The notes beneath the pieces are model-generated. The model did no database searches and was not told the DNA's origin. It saw only the letters and a program-made list of their open reading frames with translations. 64,000 nt of DNA, taken from contig CM070508.1 in assembly GCA_036346375.1 (NCBI GenBank), positions 41,312,862 through 41,376,861 of the forward strand. Reading direction: 5' to 3'. This DNA is from Guadua angustifolia (taxonomy: Eukaryota; Streptophyta; Magnoliopsida; Poales; Poaceae). Shown here in pieces: positions 10,594 through 22,364 of the stretch (its first letter is position 1; every line of letters starts with the position of its first letter). Made by a program: the position numbers and the translations under genes.

Positions 10594-11610
10594 ACGTGGA
10601 GGAGGAACTTCCACCCCCACCTACCATGGCTCAAGTCCTCGCTCGATTGAGCAAAACCGCAAGATCAAACTTTGATCCTGCAGCAGATCGCCGTAACACG
10701 GCCTCGCCCAGCCCCTTTCCGAGGAGCCGAGAGGGCAGACATCACGCCGCCAGCCGGACTTGGCGAAGTTCTCCGCCGCAGCCGCCAACGCTTCTCCCGC
10801 TTTGCGGATCCGCCGAGGCCGATGATTGGCTTCGACTATTGAGCGCAAGCTGGCTATCGCCAATGCCCGACCATGAGAAGGTCCTCTATGCTTCGCATCA
10901 ACTCGATGGTGCGGCGTGCGCATGGTGGGACAGCTTTACTGCCATGCAGCCCGCCGATCATGTCATCACTTGGGCGGAGTTTCGCGCGGCTTTCCGCGAG
11001 GCTCATGTTCCCGCCGGAGTTATGGCAAGGAAGAAGCGTGAATTTCTCGCATTGAAGCAAGGGAGCAAGACTGTCATGGATTATCTTCACGAGTTCAACT
11101 ATTTGGCTCGATATGCTCCGGACGAGGTCTCCAACGATGAGCGCAAGCAAGAGCGCTTCATGGAGGGACTTTCGGATGAGTTGCAGCTAGAGCTCGCTGC
11201 TCACGACTTCCGAAATTTCCAGCACTTGGTCCACAAGGCTATAGTGGTGGAAGAGAAGTGGGGAAAATTGGAGGATTCGCGCAAGCGCAAGCGAGCTGCA
11301 CAAAATTCAGTAAGCGGCAACTTGCAGCCACCGCAAGATGGTGCGCCTCGCTTCAAACTATCAAGCTCGCACCGCCGAGGCCTCCAACATTCATTGCTCG
11401 CCCACCGCAGCCAAGTCTTCCACCAATTGTAGGTGGAAATCAGCAAGGAGCCAACACTCAAGCTCGTCCAATCCTTTTTGTTTCCAGCAAACAAACAGGG
11501 ACACTTTGCACGCCAATGCCCACAAAAGAACCAAGCAACGTCGGGATTCGACCCACTATTGCACCGGGGCAGCAACCCCATCACCTCGACTAACGCCTCC
11601 AAGAATCGCA
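10594..11610 (+). pseudogene. Gypsy I gag (Retrotrans_gag plus broken zinc knuckle)
   Basis: A frame open to 11432 holds the retrotransposon gag domain: LYASHQLDGAACAWWDSF, ITWAEFRAAFREAHVPAGVM, KKREFLALKQGSKTVMDYLH and NDERKQERFMEGL. The knuckle lies in another frame after a shift: NKQGHFARQCPQKNQ at about 11481-11540. The first cysteine pair is split by the shift near 11470. ATG at 10626 is a plausible start inside the open frame. Gag forms the particle and binds element RNA. The break between capsid and knuckle makes this copy defective. Confidence 0.8.
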
Positions 11611-11670
11611 CCAACCCCACCTCGTGGTCGATCAACCATGTGACCGCCAAGAAGCTCGTAATGCACCTAA

Positions 11671-12192
11671 GTGGTGTTGGGTACGCTTTCTGTCAACTCA
11701 TACCCGACTACCGTATTATTCGATTCCGGAGCATCTCATTCATTTATTAAAGAGAAGTTTGCTGTGCATCATGAGTTCTCTATACAACTTATGCATCCAC
11801 CACTTCTCATTAAAACCCCGGGATCGGAATTAAGGACCGATCGAGTCTGCCGGGAGGTAAAGATTGAAGTCAATGGGGTAGAGTTCCTAGCTGATTTGAT
11901 AATGATTAAAACGGAGGGAATTGAAGTTATTCTTGGGATGGATTGGCTATCCAAGCACAAAGGATGCATCAATTGTGCAAGCGTAACCATTTCACTCACT
12001 AACGCAAGCGGCAAACAAGTCGTGTTTGCATCCTGTCCAGATTATGCTCACCTTTATGCCTTGAAGGGTGAGCCATTCCTTGAAATAAGTAGCATACCAG
12101 TGGTATGTGATTACCCGGATGTGTTTCCAGAAGAGTTGCCGGGGATGCCACCTGACCGGGAGATTGAGTTCGTCATTGAGCTTCTACCCTAA
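11671..12192 (+). pseudogene. Gypsy I aspartic protease (retropepsin)
   Basis: The catalytic motif VLFDSGASHSFI is at about 11713-11748, followed by VEFLADLIMI, VILGMDWLSKHKGCINC and VFPEELPGMPPDREIEF. This is the usual protease-to-RT linker of plant gypsy elements. The frame ends at TAA (12190-12192), where relatives continue into reverse transcriptase without a break, so a small indel separates it from RT. The protease cleaves the gag-pol polyprotein inside particles. Confidence 0.85.
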
Positions 12193-12221
12193 CGGCCCCG
12201 ATATCAAAACGACCTTACCGT

Positions 12222-13541
12222 ATGCCTCCAAATGAGTTGATCGAGTTAAAGAAACAACTTACGGAGCTGCAAGAGAAGGGTTTCATTCGACCGAGCTCCT
12301 CACCTTGGGGATGCCCGACGCTATTTGTGAAGAAGAAGGATGATAGCTTGCGGATGTGTGTTGATTACCGTCCATTGAATGAAGTCACGGTCAAGAACAA
12401 GTATCCACTTCCGCGGATCGATGATTTGTTCGACCAAATGACTGGAGCCTGTATCTTCTCCAAGATTGACCTGAGATTAGGCTACCATCAAATTAAGATC
12501 AGATCGGGAGACATTCCAAAAACGGCATTCTCCACTCGTTATGGCCTATATGAGTATACCGTCATGTCTTTCGGTTTGACCAATGCACCAGCATACTTCA
12601 TGAGCCTTATGAATTCGGTTTTCATGGAGTATCTCGACAAGTTTGTTGTCATCTTCATTGATGATATCCTTGTTTACTCCAAGTCTGAAGAGGAGTATGA
12701 AGTACACCTTCGGAAAGTCTTAGAAAAGCTGCGAGAGCATCAACTCTACGCAAAATTCAGCAAATGTGAATTCTGGCTGAAGGAGGTTGCCTTCTTGGGC
12801 CATGTGATCTCGGAAGGCGGAGTTGCGGTTGACCCCGGCAAGATACAGACTGTACTCGACTGGGAGCAGCCTAAGAACATCACAGAGGTTCGAAGTTTTC
12901 TCGGGTTCGCGGGTTATTACCGCCGATTCGTGGAGAACTTCTCCAAAATCGCAAAGCCACTGACCGAACTTTTGAAGAAGGAGAACAAGTTCGTATGGTC
13001 AGCAGAGTGTGAGGCAAGCTTCCAATTGTTGAAGGTTCGCTTAACCACTGCACCTGTCTTAGTCCTGCCGGATATTCACAAGGGTTTCGACATCTATTGC
13101 GATGCATCCCGCCTCGGGCTGGGTTGTGTACTTATGCAAGAAGGCCGAGTTGTGGCGTATGCATCGAGGCAATTGAGACCTCATGAGATGAATTATCCCA
13201 CCCATGATTTAGAGCTAGCAGCAGTGGTGCATGCTCTAAAAATCTGGCGACATTACCTCATCGGTAATCGTTGTGAAATCTACACCGATCACAAGAGCCT
13301 GAAGTATATCTTTACTCAAGCCGATCTGAACTTGAGGCAAAGAAGGTGGCTTGAATTGATCAAAGATTATTATATGGGACTCCATTATCATCCCGAAAGG
13401 CCAATATTGTTGCCGATGCTCGGTAAAAAAGCCTCAATGCAATCGTCTTTTAGTAGAACCGAATCGGACGCCATATGCGCCGAAGTTTCGAAGTTCAACC
13501 CGAAGTGGTTAAGGAGGATTCCTTGCTGTCATGGAAGTTAA
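12222..13541 (+). pseudogene. Gypsy I reverse transcriptase and RNase H
   Basis: RT motifs in order: RPSSSPWGCPTLFVKKKD, RMCVDYRPLNEVTVKNKYPL, SKIDLRLGYHQI, TAFSTRYGLYEY, and the active site FIDDILVYS (about 12654-12680; relatives usually have F/YxDD). RNase H follows with FDIYCDASRLGLGCVLMQ, THDLELAAVVHALKIWRHYL and YTDHKSLKYIF. Near 13390 the normal HPGKANVVADALSRK is scrambled by a frameshift (YHPERPILLPMLGKK), so RNase H is cut from integrase. The rest of the 439-codon frame is intact, which points to fairly recent activity. Confidence 0.9.
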
Positions 13542-14973
13542 ATCTAACCTATTGGACCAAATCAAAGAGGCTCAAAGGACAGACAAGGGCATAGCACTCA
13601 TCCGAGCCCGCATCAAGCAAGGCAAGGCCAATTGCTTCACCGAGGACTCGCAAGGTGTCTTGTGGTTCGGCAAACGGCTAGTGGTGCCAAATTGTAAGGA
13701 ATTGAGGGCACTAATTCTTGATGAAGCTCATAATTCCTCATTCTCCATTCATCCCGGGAGTACGAAAATGTACCAAGATCTTAAGCCAAGACTTTGGTGG
13801 ACCCGGATGAAACGAGAAATTGCCCGGTATGTCGCCGAGTGCGACGTATGTCAGCGGGTGAAAGCCGACCATTTGCGTGCAGCAGGCACACTTCAACCAC
13901 TACCCATTCCTATGTGGAAGTGGGAAGAGATTGGTATGGATTTCATCACCGGGTTGCCCAAGACGCAAAAAGGTTTTGATTCTATATGGGTAATCGTTGA
14001 CCGACTAACGAAAACTGCTCATTTCTTTCCTATCAAGACGACGGATACAGTGAGCAAGTTAGCTGAATTATATCTTTCTCGAATTGTGTCTCTTCATGGT
14101 GTTCCCAAAAGGATTGTCTCGGATCGGGGTACCCAGTTTACCTCGCATTTTTGGCAATGCCTCCACAAGGCCATGGGTACCCAACTCTCTTTTAGCACCG
14201 CATATCATCCTCAGACGGATGGACAAGCTGAACGGGTGAACCAAATCCTTGAGGATATGCTTAGGGCTTGTGCCCTTACTTACGGCAAGAATTGGGAGAA
14301 ATGCTTACCTTTCGCGGAGTTCTCCTACAACAACAGCTATCAAGCTAGTCTCCAAATGAGTCCATTCGAAGCACTCTATGGAAGATCTTGCAGAACTCCA
14401 CTTAACTGGTCTGAGTCTGGAGAGAGACCCCTCTTTGGTCCCGAACTAGTCGCCGAAGCAGAGGAGCAAGTCCGATTTATTCGTGAACGGTTGCGGACTG
14501 CGCAGTCTCGTCAAAAGAGCTACGCTGATCGCCGCCGCCGTGAACTCAAGTTCGAAGTTGGTGATCATGTTTATCTCAAGGTTTCACCGATGAAGGGTGT
14601 TCGTCGGTTTCAAGTGAAGGGAAAGCTAGCCCCTCGTTATATCGGACCTTTCCAGATTATCGCAAGACGAGGAGCAGTGGCGTATCAATTGGAGCTTCCC
14701 TCTTCACTAGCCGATGTGCACGATGTTTTTCATGTTTCTCAATTGAAGAAATGCCTTCGTGTCCCAACTGAAGCCACAGAGTTGGACACTCTCGAATTAC
14801 AACCCGATCTGTCCTACAAGGAGCATCCCATTTGTATTCTCGACGAGAGGGAGCGTGTTACTCGAAACCACTCCATCAAATTCTTTAAGGTTCAATGGAG
14901 TAATCACACCCCTGATGAGGCCACATGGGAGCGGGAGGATCATCTTCGAGCGAATACCCTACCTCTTCAATGA
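13531..14973 (+). pseudogene. Gypsy I integrase with chromodomain-like C-terminus
   Basis: The zinc-binding HHCC region (EAHNSSFSIHPG...CDVCQRVK) is at about 13722-13860. The core has GMDFITGLPK (first Asp, about 13936), IVSDRGTQF (second Asp, about 14113) and PQTDGQAERVNQ (Glu, about 14211). After the GPF.I domain (KGKLAPRYIGPF) the tail reads ILDERERVTRNHSIKFFKVQW and ATWEREDHLR. This is the degenerate chromodomain of plant chromoviruses, thought to steer insertion to heterochromatin. The 480-codon frame is uninterrupted and ends just before the PPT. Listed as a pseudogene only because it is cut off from the rest of pol. Confidence 0.92.
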
Positions 14974-15000
14974 AGCGGTGTAATCTCGAGGACGAGATTC

Positions 15001-15013
15001 TTTTAAGGGGAGG
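15001..15013 (+). other. Gypsy I polypurine tract
   Basis: TTTTAAGGGGAGG, two bases before the TGTAATGCCC start of the 3' LTR. It primes plus-strand DNA synthesis. Confidence 0.85.
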
Positions 15014-15015
15014 CT

Positions 15016-18000
15016 TGTAATGCCCAATTTTCATTAATCCGTAAGTGAGGCTTGTCGCTAACATCTTCCATAATCTCGCTGCATCCTCCTTAATTATAAT
15101 CATACGAGTGTTAGGACATTCATCTTGCATAAAAGAGGGAGTTGCAAAACCCTGAACATCATTTTTCAAACTGCACACATGTTATTTTGCCTTAGTCATT
15201 GACATGTGGGCCATATGAACAAGAGACAGGAGTGAAGGCTGCACATACCTACCCTACTAGTTGCTACATTACTCACCCCTACCTATGTACATGACAAGTC
15301 AATGACACATGGGACCTACCATTGCATAGAAAATTGTGGACTGCACATCCCTTCCATGACTTTTCTCACTCAAACCACCTATACCCACCCTTTTACCTAC
15401 TCATGACATGTGGGACCTAGCCCCACATGTAAGGCATGAGTGGGCAGCCTATATAAGGCCTAAACCTTGGTTTCTCCTCCCTTTTTCTGCTCATTTGCAC
15501 AGCCCCAACCCAGAAAACAGCAAGAGTGTTCTTCCTCACCTCTTGCCATTTCTCCCCCACAAATCCCCTCCAAACTTGAGTTTTGGTTTGTGCATGCTAT
15601 ACCATCTTGTAGCCAAGGTCAAGAGCTTCACATCCATCCAAATGGATTCTTGAAGCACTAAGTTTTGGGTGAGTGGCAATCGATTTTTCATTCCTCCTTG
15701 TTCTGAAATTTCTGCTCTTGTAACTCATTGCTATTTTCCCCATGGAATCCATCTTCACCCCTTGATTCGGGTCGGGTTTGTCGCAAAGAAGTTCGAGGAG
15801 GAGGGCTAGTGGTCGTTGCAAGCACGAGCAAAGGAAGGCATTGCCGTCTACGTGAGCTAGGAGGAGGTGAACCGTGAAGAACCGACCTTGCGACGTTTTC
15901 ATCATCCACTCGCCGAAACCAACATCCACCTTGTGCAAAGGCAACCTTGTAGTGGTAAGTTTCTACCTTAGTCCATTCCATTAGAGCCCTAGTCCATCCC
16001 CGTGAAACCCTAGCTCATTGCTTGGAAGTGTAGAGGATAATAGACAAACCAGTTGTTCTGAAACAGAAACGCTCAGCTCGGACAGTCCGAGATTTTACTC
16101 GGACATTCCGAATGAAACTTCGGATAGTCCGAACATAATTTCAATTCAGACCGAGAGGGTCCGCTCGGATAGTCCGAAGTGAAACTCGGATACTCCGAAC
16201 ATAATTCAATAAAAGCTTTAAGACTTGAACTTTTAACGCAAAAACTCAATTAGTACTTTCATATTATGACTAGTACTACACATCATGAGCATTTCATGCA
16301 TCTTTTAATCATGTGCATCATTTGAATTCTTGATTTGGTGTTTATGGATTTGGATTTTCTCGTTAGGTGTTGACGTTTCGGAAGGCACCCCCGAGTACGA
16401 CTACGCCTTCGAAATCAAGAACGAGCAGCAAGGCACTACTTTATTCCTTGACCACGATTGCTCCTACTATTTTGACAATTACATCTTGAATTATTTTACC
16501 AATGAATGCTTACTTTCAATTACAATTATGTTTGGGTAGAAATTGTAGCTATTACCACCTTGTGATGCCATCCCTTATCATATTCTTTCCATGTTCCATT
16601 GTCGCCCTAGATGGTTGGTTTATTATTATTATATGGGTTCGTGTAATTGCTTAGCCATGCTTAGAACATCGTTAGAAACCGCGATAGATGGACTTAATCC
16701 ATCGGTCGCAATGATTGAGAATTATTATGATGATGTTTATTTTAATTGTTGATTAATGAGTAGAGATATTGGTTAAGGACCCTAAGGATTAAATCTGGTG
16801 ACGTCTTTTGAGTAACTATCGTAGAACCACACGCCGTTTATGGGACCGGCGTAACCAAGTACTTGTGTATGACTAGGGTATGTAAACCATATGCACTCGG
16901 AATTCCTTGAGCTTAGTAGAGCGTCAAGTAATGTCCGCCGGAATTCCTTGGGCTTAGTGGAGCGCCAAGGAAGGTCCTCGGAGTCCCTCGAACTTTGTTG
17001 AGTTGGGGATCTCCAACAACGGGTGTACTCCTTGATCCACACACACCGAGCACTGGGCACGCGGGATCGAGGGTCACAGTCATCCGGATGGTTTAGATAC
17101 ACTACCATGCATACTGGAAAATGGTTTGTCACGTTCACCTCGGCCGGCACATCAAAGGAAATGTGTTAATAGCTTGGCTTACGAGCGTGACGTGTCGTGT
17201 GGCTAAAGTCGTACCTCTGCAGAGTTTAAACTATTCGAATAGCCGCGTCCATGGTTAAGGACGATCTCTTGAATTGTCAGTCACTGGGCGAGTATTAAGG
17301 TCTTGGTAAGAATGGGATGGGAATGGGAAAAAGACATGAGTATTGGAGTACTCGTGTGTGTAGTCGAGACACAAGTATTGGAGTACTTGTGTGCGTGTAG
17401 TCGAACATGAGCGATGGAACTCATGGTTCGGAGAATGCTTGAAGGCATGAGATAAATGTGATTATGATGATGTTATATGATGTATTAGAATTTACAAATG
17501 TTTGCTAAATGCAATTCCTTTCAATCTATATTTGTTTACGATTGACTCCAAATATTGCTTTATGCTGAAATTGCCATTTTGCCTTCCTTTGATGTAGCAA
17601 CCACATGTAGTTAGAAACCAGCATACAAATTATATTATTGTGCGAGTACACTCTTTGTACTCAATCGGATTGTCCACTTGCTGCGGTGAGGATGAGGCAT
17701 CGCCGGGGACTTTACCGGGCAGATTTCGACAATGCTAACGCTTAGTCGCCGTTTTGCCCCAGCTTGGTTGCCCGAGGGTTTGGGGCATGCCATGCTGGCC
17801 CTTTTGTTGTTTATCTTATGTTTTCCGCTGCTACTTGATGTAATAACTCTAAATATGTCGTTATGGACAGCAGTCCTACTTTTGGTATGTATTAACGTTT
17901 ATGCTTCCGCTAATTATGTATGTGTTGTGATGTCAACTGTTGGATGAGAATGCTCGTGTTGGCGAACTATCCTGGGACCAACACGGGTATAATCACGGGA

Positions 18001-18080
18001 CGCCCGAGGTTCCCTTGATTCACTTGAGATATGCCATGCATTTGGGTGAATCAGTGGAGTCCCGGGGACGGTTCCCCACA
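15016..18080 (+). repeat. Gypsy I 3' LTR
   Basis: Aligns with the 5' LTR along its whole length apart from a shorter palindrome array (16072-16198). It has the same TATA box (15447-15458), the same leader donor (exon end 15954) and the same first mini-exon (16367-16432). The second mini-exon (from 17684) has lost one base and is out of frame. It ends TTCCCCACA, followed by the ATAAT duplication. Confidence 0.92.
16367..17745 (+). pseudogene. Acidic micro-ORF exons, gypsy I 3' LTR copy (frameshifted)
   Basis: Exon 1 (16367-16432) is intact except Ser to Pro (GTPEYDYAF). The exon 2 counterpart begins GEDEASPG near 17684 but then shifts frame, because CCGGGGACTTTA lacks one T relative to the 5' LTR. 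The acceptor region is also one base shorter (CTGCGGTGAG instead of CTGCAGGTGAG), removing the AG. This copy could not make the same product, whereas the 5' copy, the one that drives transcription, could. Confidence 0.5.
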
Positions 18081-18085
18081 ATAAT

Positions 18086-18828
18086 CAAAGGATGACATGC
18101 TTCTCGCCTTGAGTTCAATCTTCATACACATGGCAAAGGGATTATTACATGAGTACTTTTGATAAGGTTCTGTCCGATTTTGATCATAGTATGTTTGGGA
18201 GTTGGCATGCTTTGCAAGGAGCCGCTACCAACTATTGGATTGAAAAGGAGTTTTCCAAATCCATGTCCAAACGTACGTGAACCTGTAGGGTCACACACTT
18301 AATGGGCTGGGATGTGTTAATTCCGATTGGATCCGTAATTAATGGACCTCGTGGGCTTAACGCGCTGTTGGGCCCTGGCTTAGGGTTTTGTCGTGTGGCT
18401 ATATAAAGAAAGGAGAAGGGTGGGCATGGGATAGTGATTCACGTCCAGAACCCTAGCCTCCACCTCTCATTGCCTCTGCCGAGCGACACGATGCTTGCAT
18501 GCTGACGCACGGCGTTCCATCCCGGGACGTGTGGGCTACTGTGGTGACGCTGCTGTTACTGTGGCGTGGTAAGGACAAACCGCAACGAGGACGATCCGTA
18601 GTGAGGACGATCCGCGTGAGGACGATCCGCAGCGAGGACGATCCGTAGTGAGGACGATCTGCGTGAGGACGATCCCCAGCGAGGACGATCCACTACAACA
18701 TCGCGCGAAGGATTCCGCAACTGCGTGTCTAGTGGTAATCCAATCTGTGATCCCTTTCTTGCGAGTAGCATTCTGGTTATGCGGTAGAATTTTTTTTGTG
18801 CTAGCGTAGCATACTGCGTTCCTCTTCA
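18086..18828 (+). repeat. Copia I 3' LTR, right part
   Basis: Continues the LTR interrupted at 5801. It contains a promoter-like GGCTATATAAAGAAAGG near 18398-18414 and a tandem repeat (18577-18692), and probably ends at CCTCTTCA (18828). The exact end is uncertain because no 5' LTR is available for comparison. Confidence 0.65.
18577..18692 (+). repeat. Tandem GAGGACGATCC minisatellite in the copia I LTR
   Basis: About seven copies of a 15-18-bp unit GAGGACGATCC plus a variable tail (GTAGT, GCGT, GCAGC), arranged as a three-unit higher-order repeat of about 51 bp present twice. It lies just downstream of the LTR promoter, in the presumed transcribed leader. Confidence 0.8.
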
Positions 18829-19495
18829 ATATTGTTGTATGATGTACTTTACTGAGTTTTGGACTCACGCTTATTTGCTTAATATTTTAGGTACTTTAAG
18901 GAATACATGATGGGATGGGAAATAGCATAGACCTGACACTTATCACAACTTTACCCTCATGATGTTATTTAGCACTTTAAATATGTTTAGCTTTTGAATA
19001 AATAGGTAGACTCAGTCATGAATTAATTTAGTAGATACAATCTTGTATGGATTTAATCGGTTTGGTTAATTTATATTTGTGGCATGTCATTATAACTTTT
19101 ATAAGCTCTTCGTTGGTAGCCTTGTCAAATATAAGTTGAAGGTAAGGTTGTATCTTGATGCATGCATGGGTTCCAAGTAAAGTAGTGTACATAGTTATTT
19201 CTGTGATTGAGGTCGTTATTGTTTCTATTTCCAACCCTTGTTTATAACTTGTAGTTGGTGTTTATTGTCTAAAGTTAAAATTTAGGTGCTTGCTGAAATT
19301 GTGATATAAACTGGCTATATGTTACAGTTATTATGTTGTTCAATGCATTCCTTGTTGAAATGCTTAAGGGGAGTTGTCTTGTGTCCCAAACTACAACAAT
19401 GTTGTTACTAAAATTTTAATTGAGATTGCTAAAATATTGGAGTAGTAGCTTGTTGGGGTGACATTTAGGGCACGCGGAGTGCCGGGGTGTTATAG
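18829..19495 (+). repeat. Truncated gypsy-type LTR fragment
   Basis: ACTGAGTTTTGGACTCACGC followed by TTTTAG, and the terminal GTGCCGGGGTGTTATA, are typical of the U5 end of grass gypsy LTRs. No partner LTR, PBS or coding region accompanies it. It abuts CACTA element B ORF2 at 19496, whose left terminus is missing, so it may mark the deletion or recombination that removed that end. Confidence 0.45.
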
Positions 19496-21936
19496 ACTCA
19501 GCATGCAATGCCCCCCTTGATGTAGCCGGCAACGAACTCTGGTTGAAGCCTAGCCATGATCGTAGACACCAGCTCAAGGTCGATGAACGCAACTAGTTGT
19601 TGATTCATCACAACTTGCTACCTCATTGCCCTGCAACTCATGTTGAATGTCAGAAAACATAATGCGAAATCCTATAAAAGTCATCAACTAATGCTGTGTG
19701 GTGTGATACTCATAGCGCCCAGGATCGTAAAGTAGAAATATCGACAGCTATCAGTTGGTACACACAGAATAGATCCTCAAAACTGACTGGAAATGTCCAA
19801 TTCTCGTCGCGGTGGAAATGTGCCCTACTATACATCACATTGAAGTTGACTCGATGCTCTTCTTCATTCACCCTATCAATGTACCAGCCATGGAGCATGC
19901 AAGTCCACCTGCCTAGATCATTCAATATGCTGGGTGTAATCAGGGGTTTCCCATGTACGTAGGTCTTAAAATCATAAGGAGTGACTATGGTCTATGCCGA
20001 CTTTCCTTTCTGGGCCGAAGAAGTCTCCAAACTCAAGGCCGTGGACTTTTCATATATCTTAGGGGGCACTATGGCCTCTATCAGCTTTGCCTTCTTGGAA
20101 GAAGGAGTCTCTAAGGTCTTCTATGGTTCTGTGGGTGTCGAGCTAGTCCTTTTATGTGTCAGCTCTGCACTCTGTGTAGGACTCATCACGGTGGTGGGAG
20201 TAGGAGCAGACGCAGGTACGATAGGAACCTACAGAACACACACATATGTAACTTGTTGCAGTACTACTGGAATGGTAGAGAAGACGTAGGAGATTTTTAC
20301 CTTGACCAGTATGACACCCATCATGGGCCACTTGATGAACGACATGTATGCTTGCCCGAGAGTGGTGATATCTTCGTTGGGGGGAACTCGAGTGGATGTG
20401 ATAAGAAGTCTTCGTGGACGTAGTCCACCTGCACCCTCATGTACCCCTTCTCCAAAGGCTGACCATGTACAGTGTTGATCTCCTTGCATGGAAATGCAAC
20501 CCCACGTGCAGCCTCGACGAGAAATCCGTCCTCCGTCAAGGTGAGCTGGCACTTGGCAGGTGCCTGCAAGAAGTGCGGAACTTGAGGAAAAATATTGTAA
20601 GAGTTACTCGTAGCTTTAAGTTAGGAAAAATTAATTATTACCTTTAGCTGGGGACCGGTCTTATCATTTTTAGAACCGCAGCTGCTTGGTCGAGGTACAT
20701 GCTTATCTACTAGAGGCGAGGGCATCTGGCTCTGACTTTGGGAGATCATCGCCATCATCTCAGCCCTCAAATGCTCCTCACATACTATCATATCCTCCCT
20801 CATCTCCTCTTTGATCTCCCTCAGCTGCTCCCTGAGCGTGTCCTTGAGGTGCTCTGCACGTGCCTCCCATGATCTTGATCTAGCACTCTAGTGTCATCTT
20901 CGAAGTAGGACTTCTTCGTATGCCCCACTCCTGCAGCAAGCACCCGACCCTTACGGTCGGGCTTCCTGATCACAGACGACAGGATACCATTTGACCCTTG
21001 GCTTTGAAAGGTCACCTGCTCTTTCCGCTGGTATACCTCCTCCTGCAATGGTAGAAAAGTGAGTACGAATTAGATCTGAAATACAACAGGTTGGGTCAAC
21101 TGCAATGTACTAAGTTAGATGTCTTACGATGGTGGAAACGACGTGTGTGGTAGCGGGGTTTACAACTACAAGCTACTCGTCAGCGGTTTTCTTTGTCCTC
21201 ACTAATACCCATTCGCATGCCCGCTCCTCACATATGTGGGAGTAAGGCATCGTCATCCTGGAGTTCGTGCACTCCTCGGCTAGTCGAGCCCACTCTGCCT
21301 TCTTCCCCTTATAGCCGCTTGAACCGAGGTAGTGCGTGTGCGTATTCTACCTCTGGATAGCGGTGTTCTTCTCTCATAGCTTCTCCGCCTCGGGCGTACT
21401 CTTTATCCTCATGAATGCCTCTCAAACATCAGAAGTCAAAAGGATACCTCTCGAATGGTGTACACCCTTCAGCACGTACTCACTGTGCATGATGACCCTA
21501 AAGTGCCTCAAGGCCACACCCATTCTCTTTAAGGCGTACCGCCTCGCATTGCTTTCATCTTCATCTTCTATAATCCATTTGTCCTTAATCTCCTCCCACA
21601 ACCGATTCTTTTGCTCGGTGTTGACTTCCTTTCTCTAATCCTTAACCGTTATGGGAACTCTCTCCCTCACCAATTGGTCGAGGAATGACCGGTGGCATTG
21701 AAGTGGAGAACTTGTGGCATTCTCCCTATGACCCCTTTGTTTGGTCCTTGGGCCTTCCTCACCTTGCTTGGCCCCTCAACATTTGGAACCGTGCCCAACC
21801 CCTTGACATTTGGAATCGTGCTCGGCCCCTCAAGAGCACCATCTACTCTGTCTGGCGATGAGCCAATACTCTCTAATTGCAATATTTCGAATATGTGTAG
21901 ATCTGACAAGGTCATATATTTGACTTGAGAGAGCAA
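19496..21936 (-). pseudogene. CACTA B ORF2: Transposase_24 region, DUF8039-like, Ulp1-like end
   Basis: The minus-strand start MTLSDLHIFEILQLESIGSS (about 21915) leads into repeats of PNVKGLG/PNVEGPS. A Plant transposase (Ptta/En/Spm) region follows, with RLWEEIKDKWIIEDEDESN (about 21600) and RKPDRKGRVLAAGVGHTKKSY (about 20960). The DUF8039-like part reads CQLTLTEDGFLVEAARGVAF and NEDITTLGQAYMSFIKWP (20560-20320). A remnant QQLVAFIDLELVSTIMARL near 19600 resembles the Ulp1 protease domain of these ORFs. Frames change at least four times and stops occur, so it is dead. Domain order equals that of element C ORF2. Confidence 0.7.
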
Positions 21937-22141
21937 TTCGTAGCTATTATATAGACTTGCTAAAGAATCATGTAAAGTAACGAATTAATTGATAATTCAT
22001 AGCATATAATTGTTGTAGCATATTGCATTAAAGTAACAGATTCATAGATGATGTTAAAGAAAAGTATATCTATTGATCAGCTAAGCACGTACCAACAATG
22101 ACTCCTAATCTCTAAATAGGTTAGGTCCGAATCCTATTCGA

Positions 22142-22339
22142 GGATATGTAGTTTGGGCAAGTTCCTAAGCTGTTGTACAAGTCCAAAGAAAATTTCGACA
22201 GCATCTCCCCGCTATTCTCTAGATACACGTCTTGACAACAGGTCAAGAGGGCGTGTTTCCAAAGAACACCAGGGAGACGCTACTGAAATCTACTCTGGAA
22301 TTGTACAATAGCTGAGGAACTTGCCCGAACCACATATCC
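22142..22339. repeat. 198-bp hairpin: 68-bp inverted arms in CACTA B
   Basis: Arm 22142-22209 (GGATATGTAGTTTGGGCAAG...) pairs with arm 22272-22339 at roughly 80% over 68 bp, with a 62-base loop. It lies upstream of ORF2 on the minus strand, in the presumed leader. Transcripts would fold into a long imperfect stem. Confidence 0.75.
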
Positions 22340-22364
22340 TTGAACTGTCCAAAAAAAGTGGACA

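Larger units (their letters stand above)
5802..18080 (+). mobile_element. Gypsy I: nearly complete Ty3/gypsy chromovirus (Tekay-like) inserted in the copia I LTR
   Basis: Two direct repeats of 3298 bp (5802-9099) and 3065 bp (15016-18080) begin TGTAA and end TTCCCCACA. A PBS and a PPT lie immediately inside them. ATAAT flanks both ends (5797-5801 and 18081-18085). Between the LTRs are an extra ORF, gag, protease, RT-RNase H and integrase with a chromodomain-like tail. Domain order and LTRs above 3 kb fit the Tekay/Del group of chromoviruses, a lineage call made from family knowledge. Frameshifts in gag, before RT and at the RNase H end make this copy non-autonomous now. Removing it plus one ATAAT rejoins the copia I LTR. 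Confidence 0.92.
1113..18828 (+). mobile_element. Copia I: Ty1/copia retrotransposon, 5' LTR missing, 3' LTR split by gypsy I
   Basis: The order gag, protease, integrase, reverse transcriptase, RNase H is the copia (Pseudoviridae) order. The polyprotein ends at 5113, followed by a short polypurine tract (AAGTGGGAGAT, 5123-5133) and a 3' LTR beginning TGTTAGTG at 5134. That LTR stops at 5801, where gypsy I begins, and resumes at 18086 after the duplicated ATAAT. No matching 5' LTR lies in the first 1.1 kb. At least one nonsense codon, a gag stop and a frameshift show that it is dead. The AAGTGGGAGATTG boundary resembles Angela/SIRE-type copia elements, but the lineage is an inference. Confidence 0.85.

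Noticed and set aside
18690..18700. CACTACAAC as a CACTA terminus for element B
   Set aside because: It is inside the copia I LTR repeat, no inverted partner or 3-bp duplication fits, and CACTA B sequence only begins near 19496.
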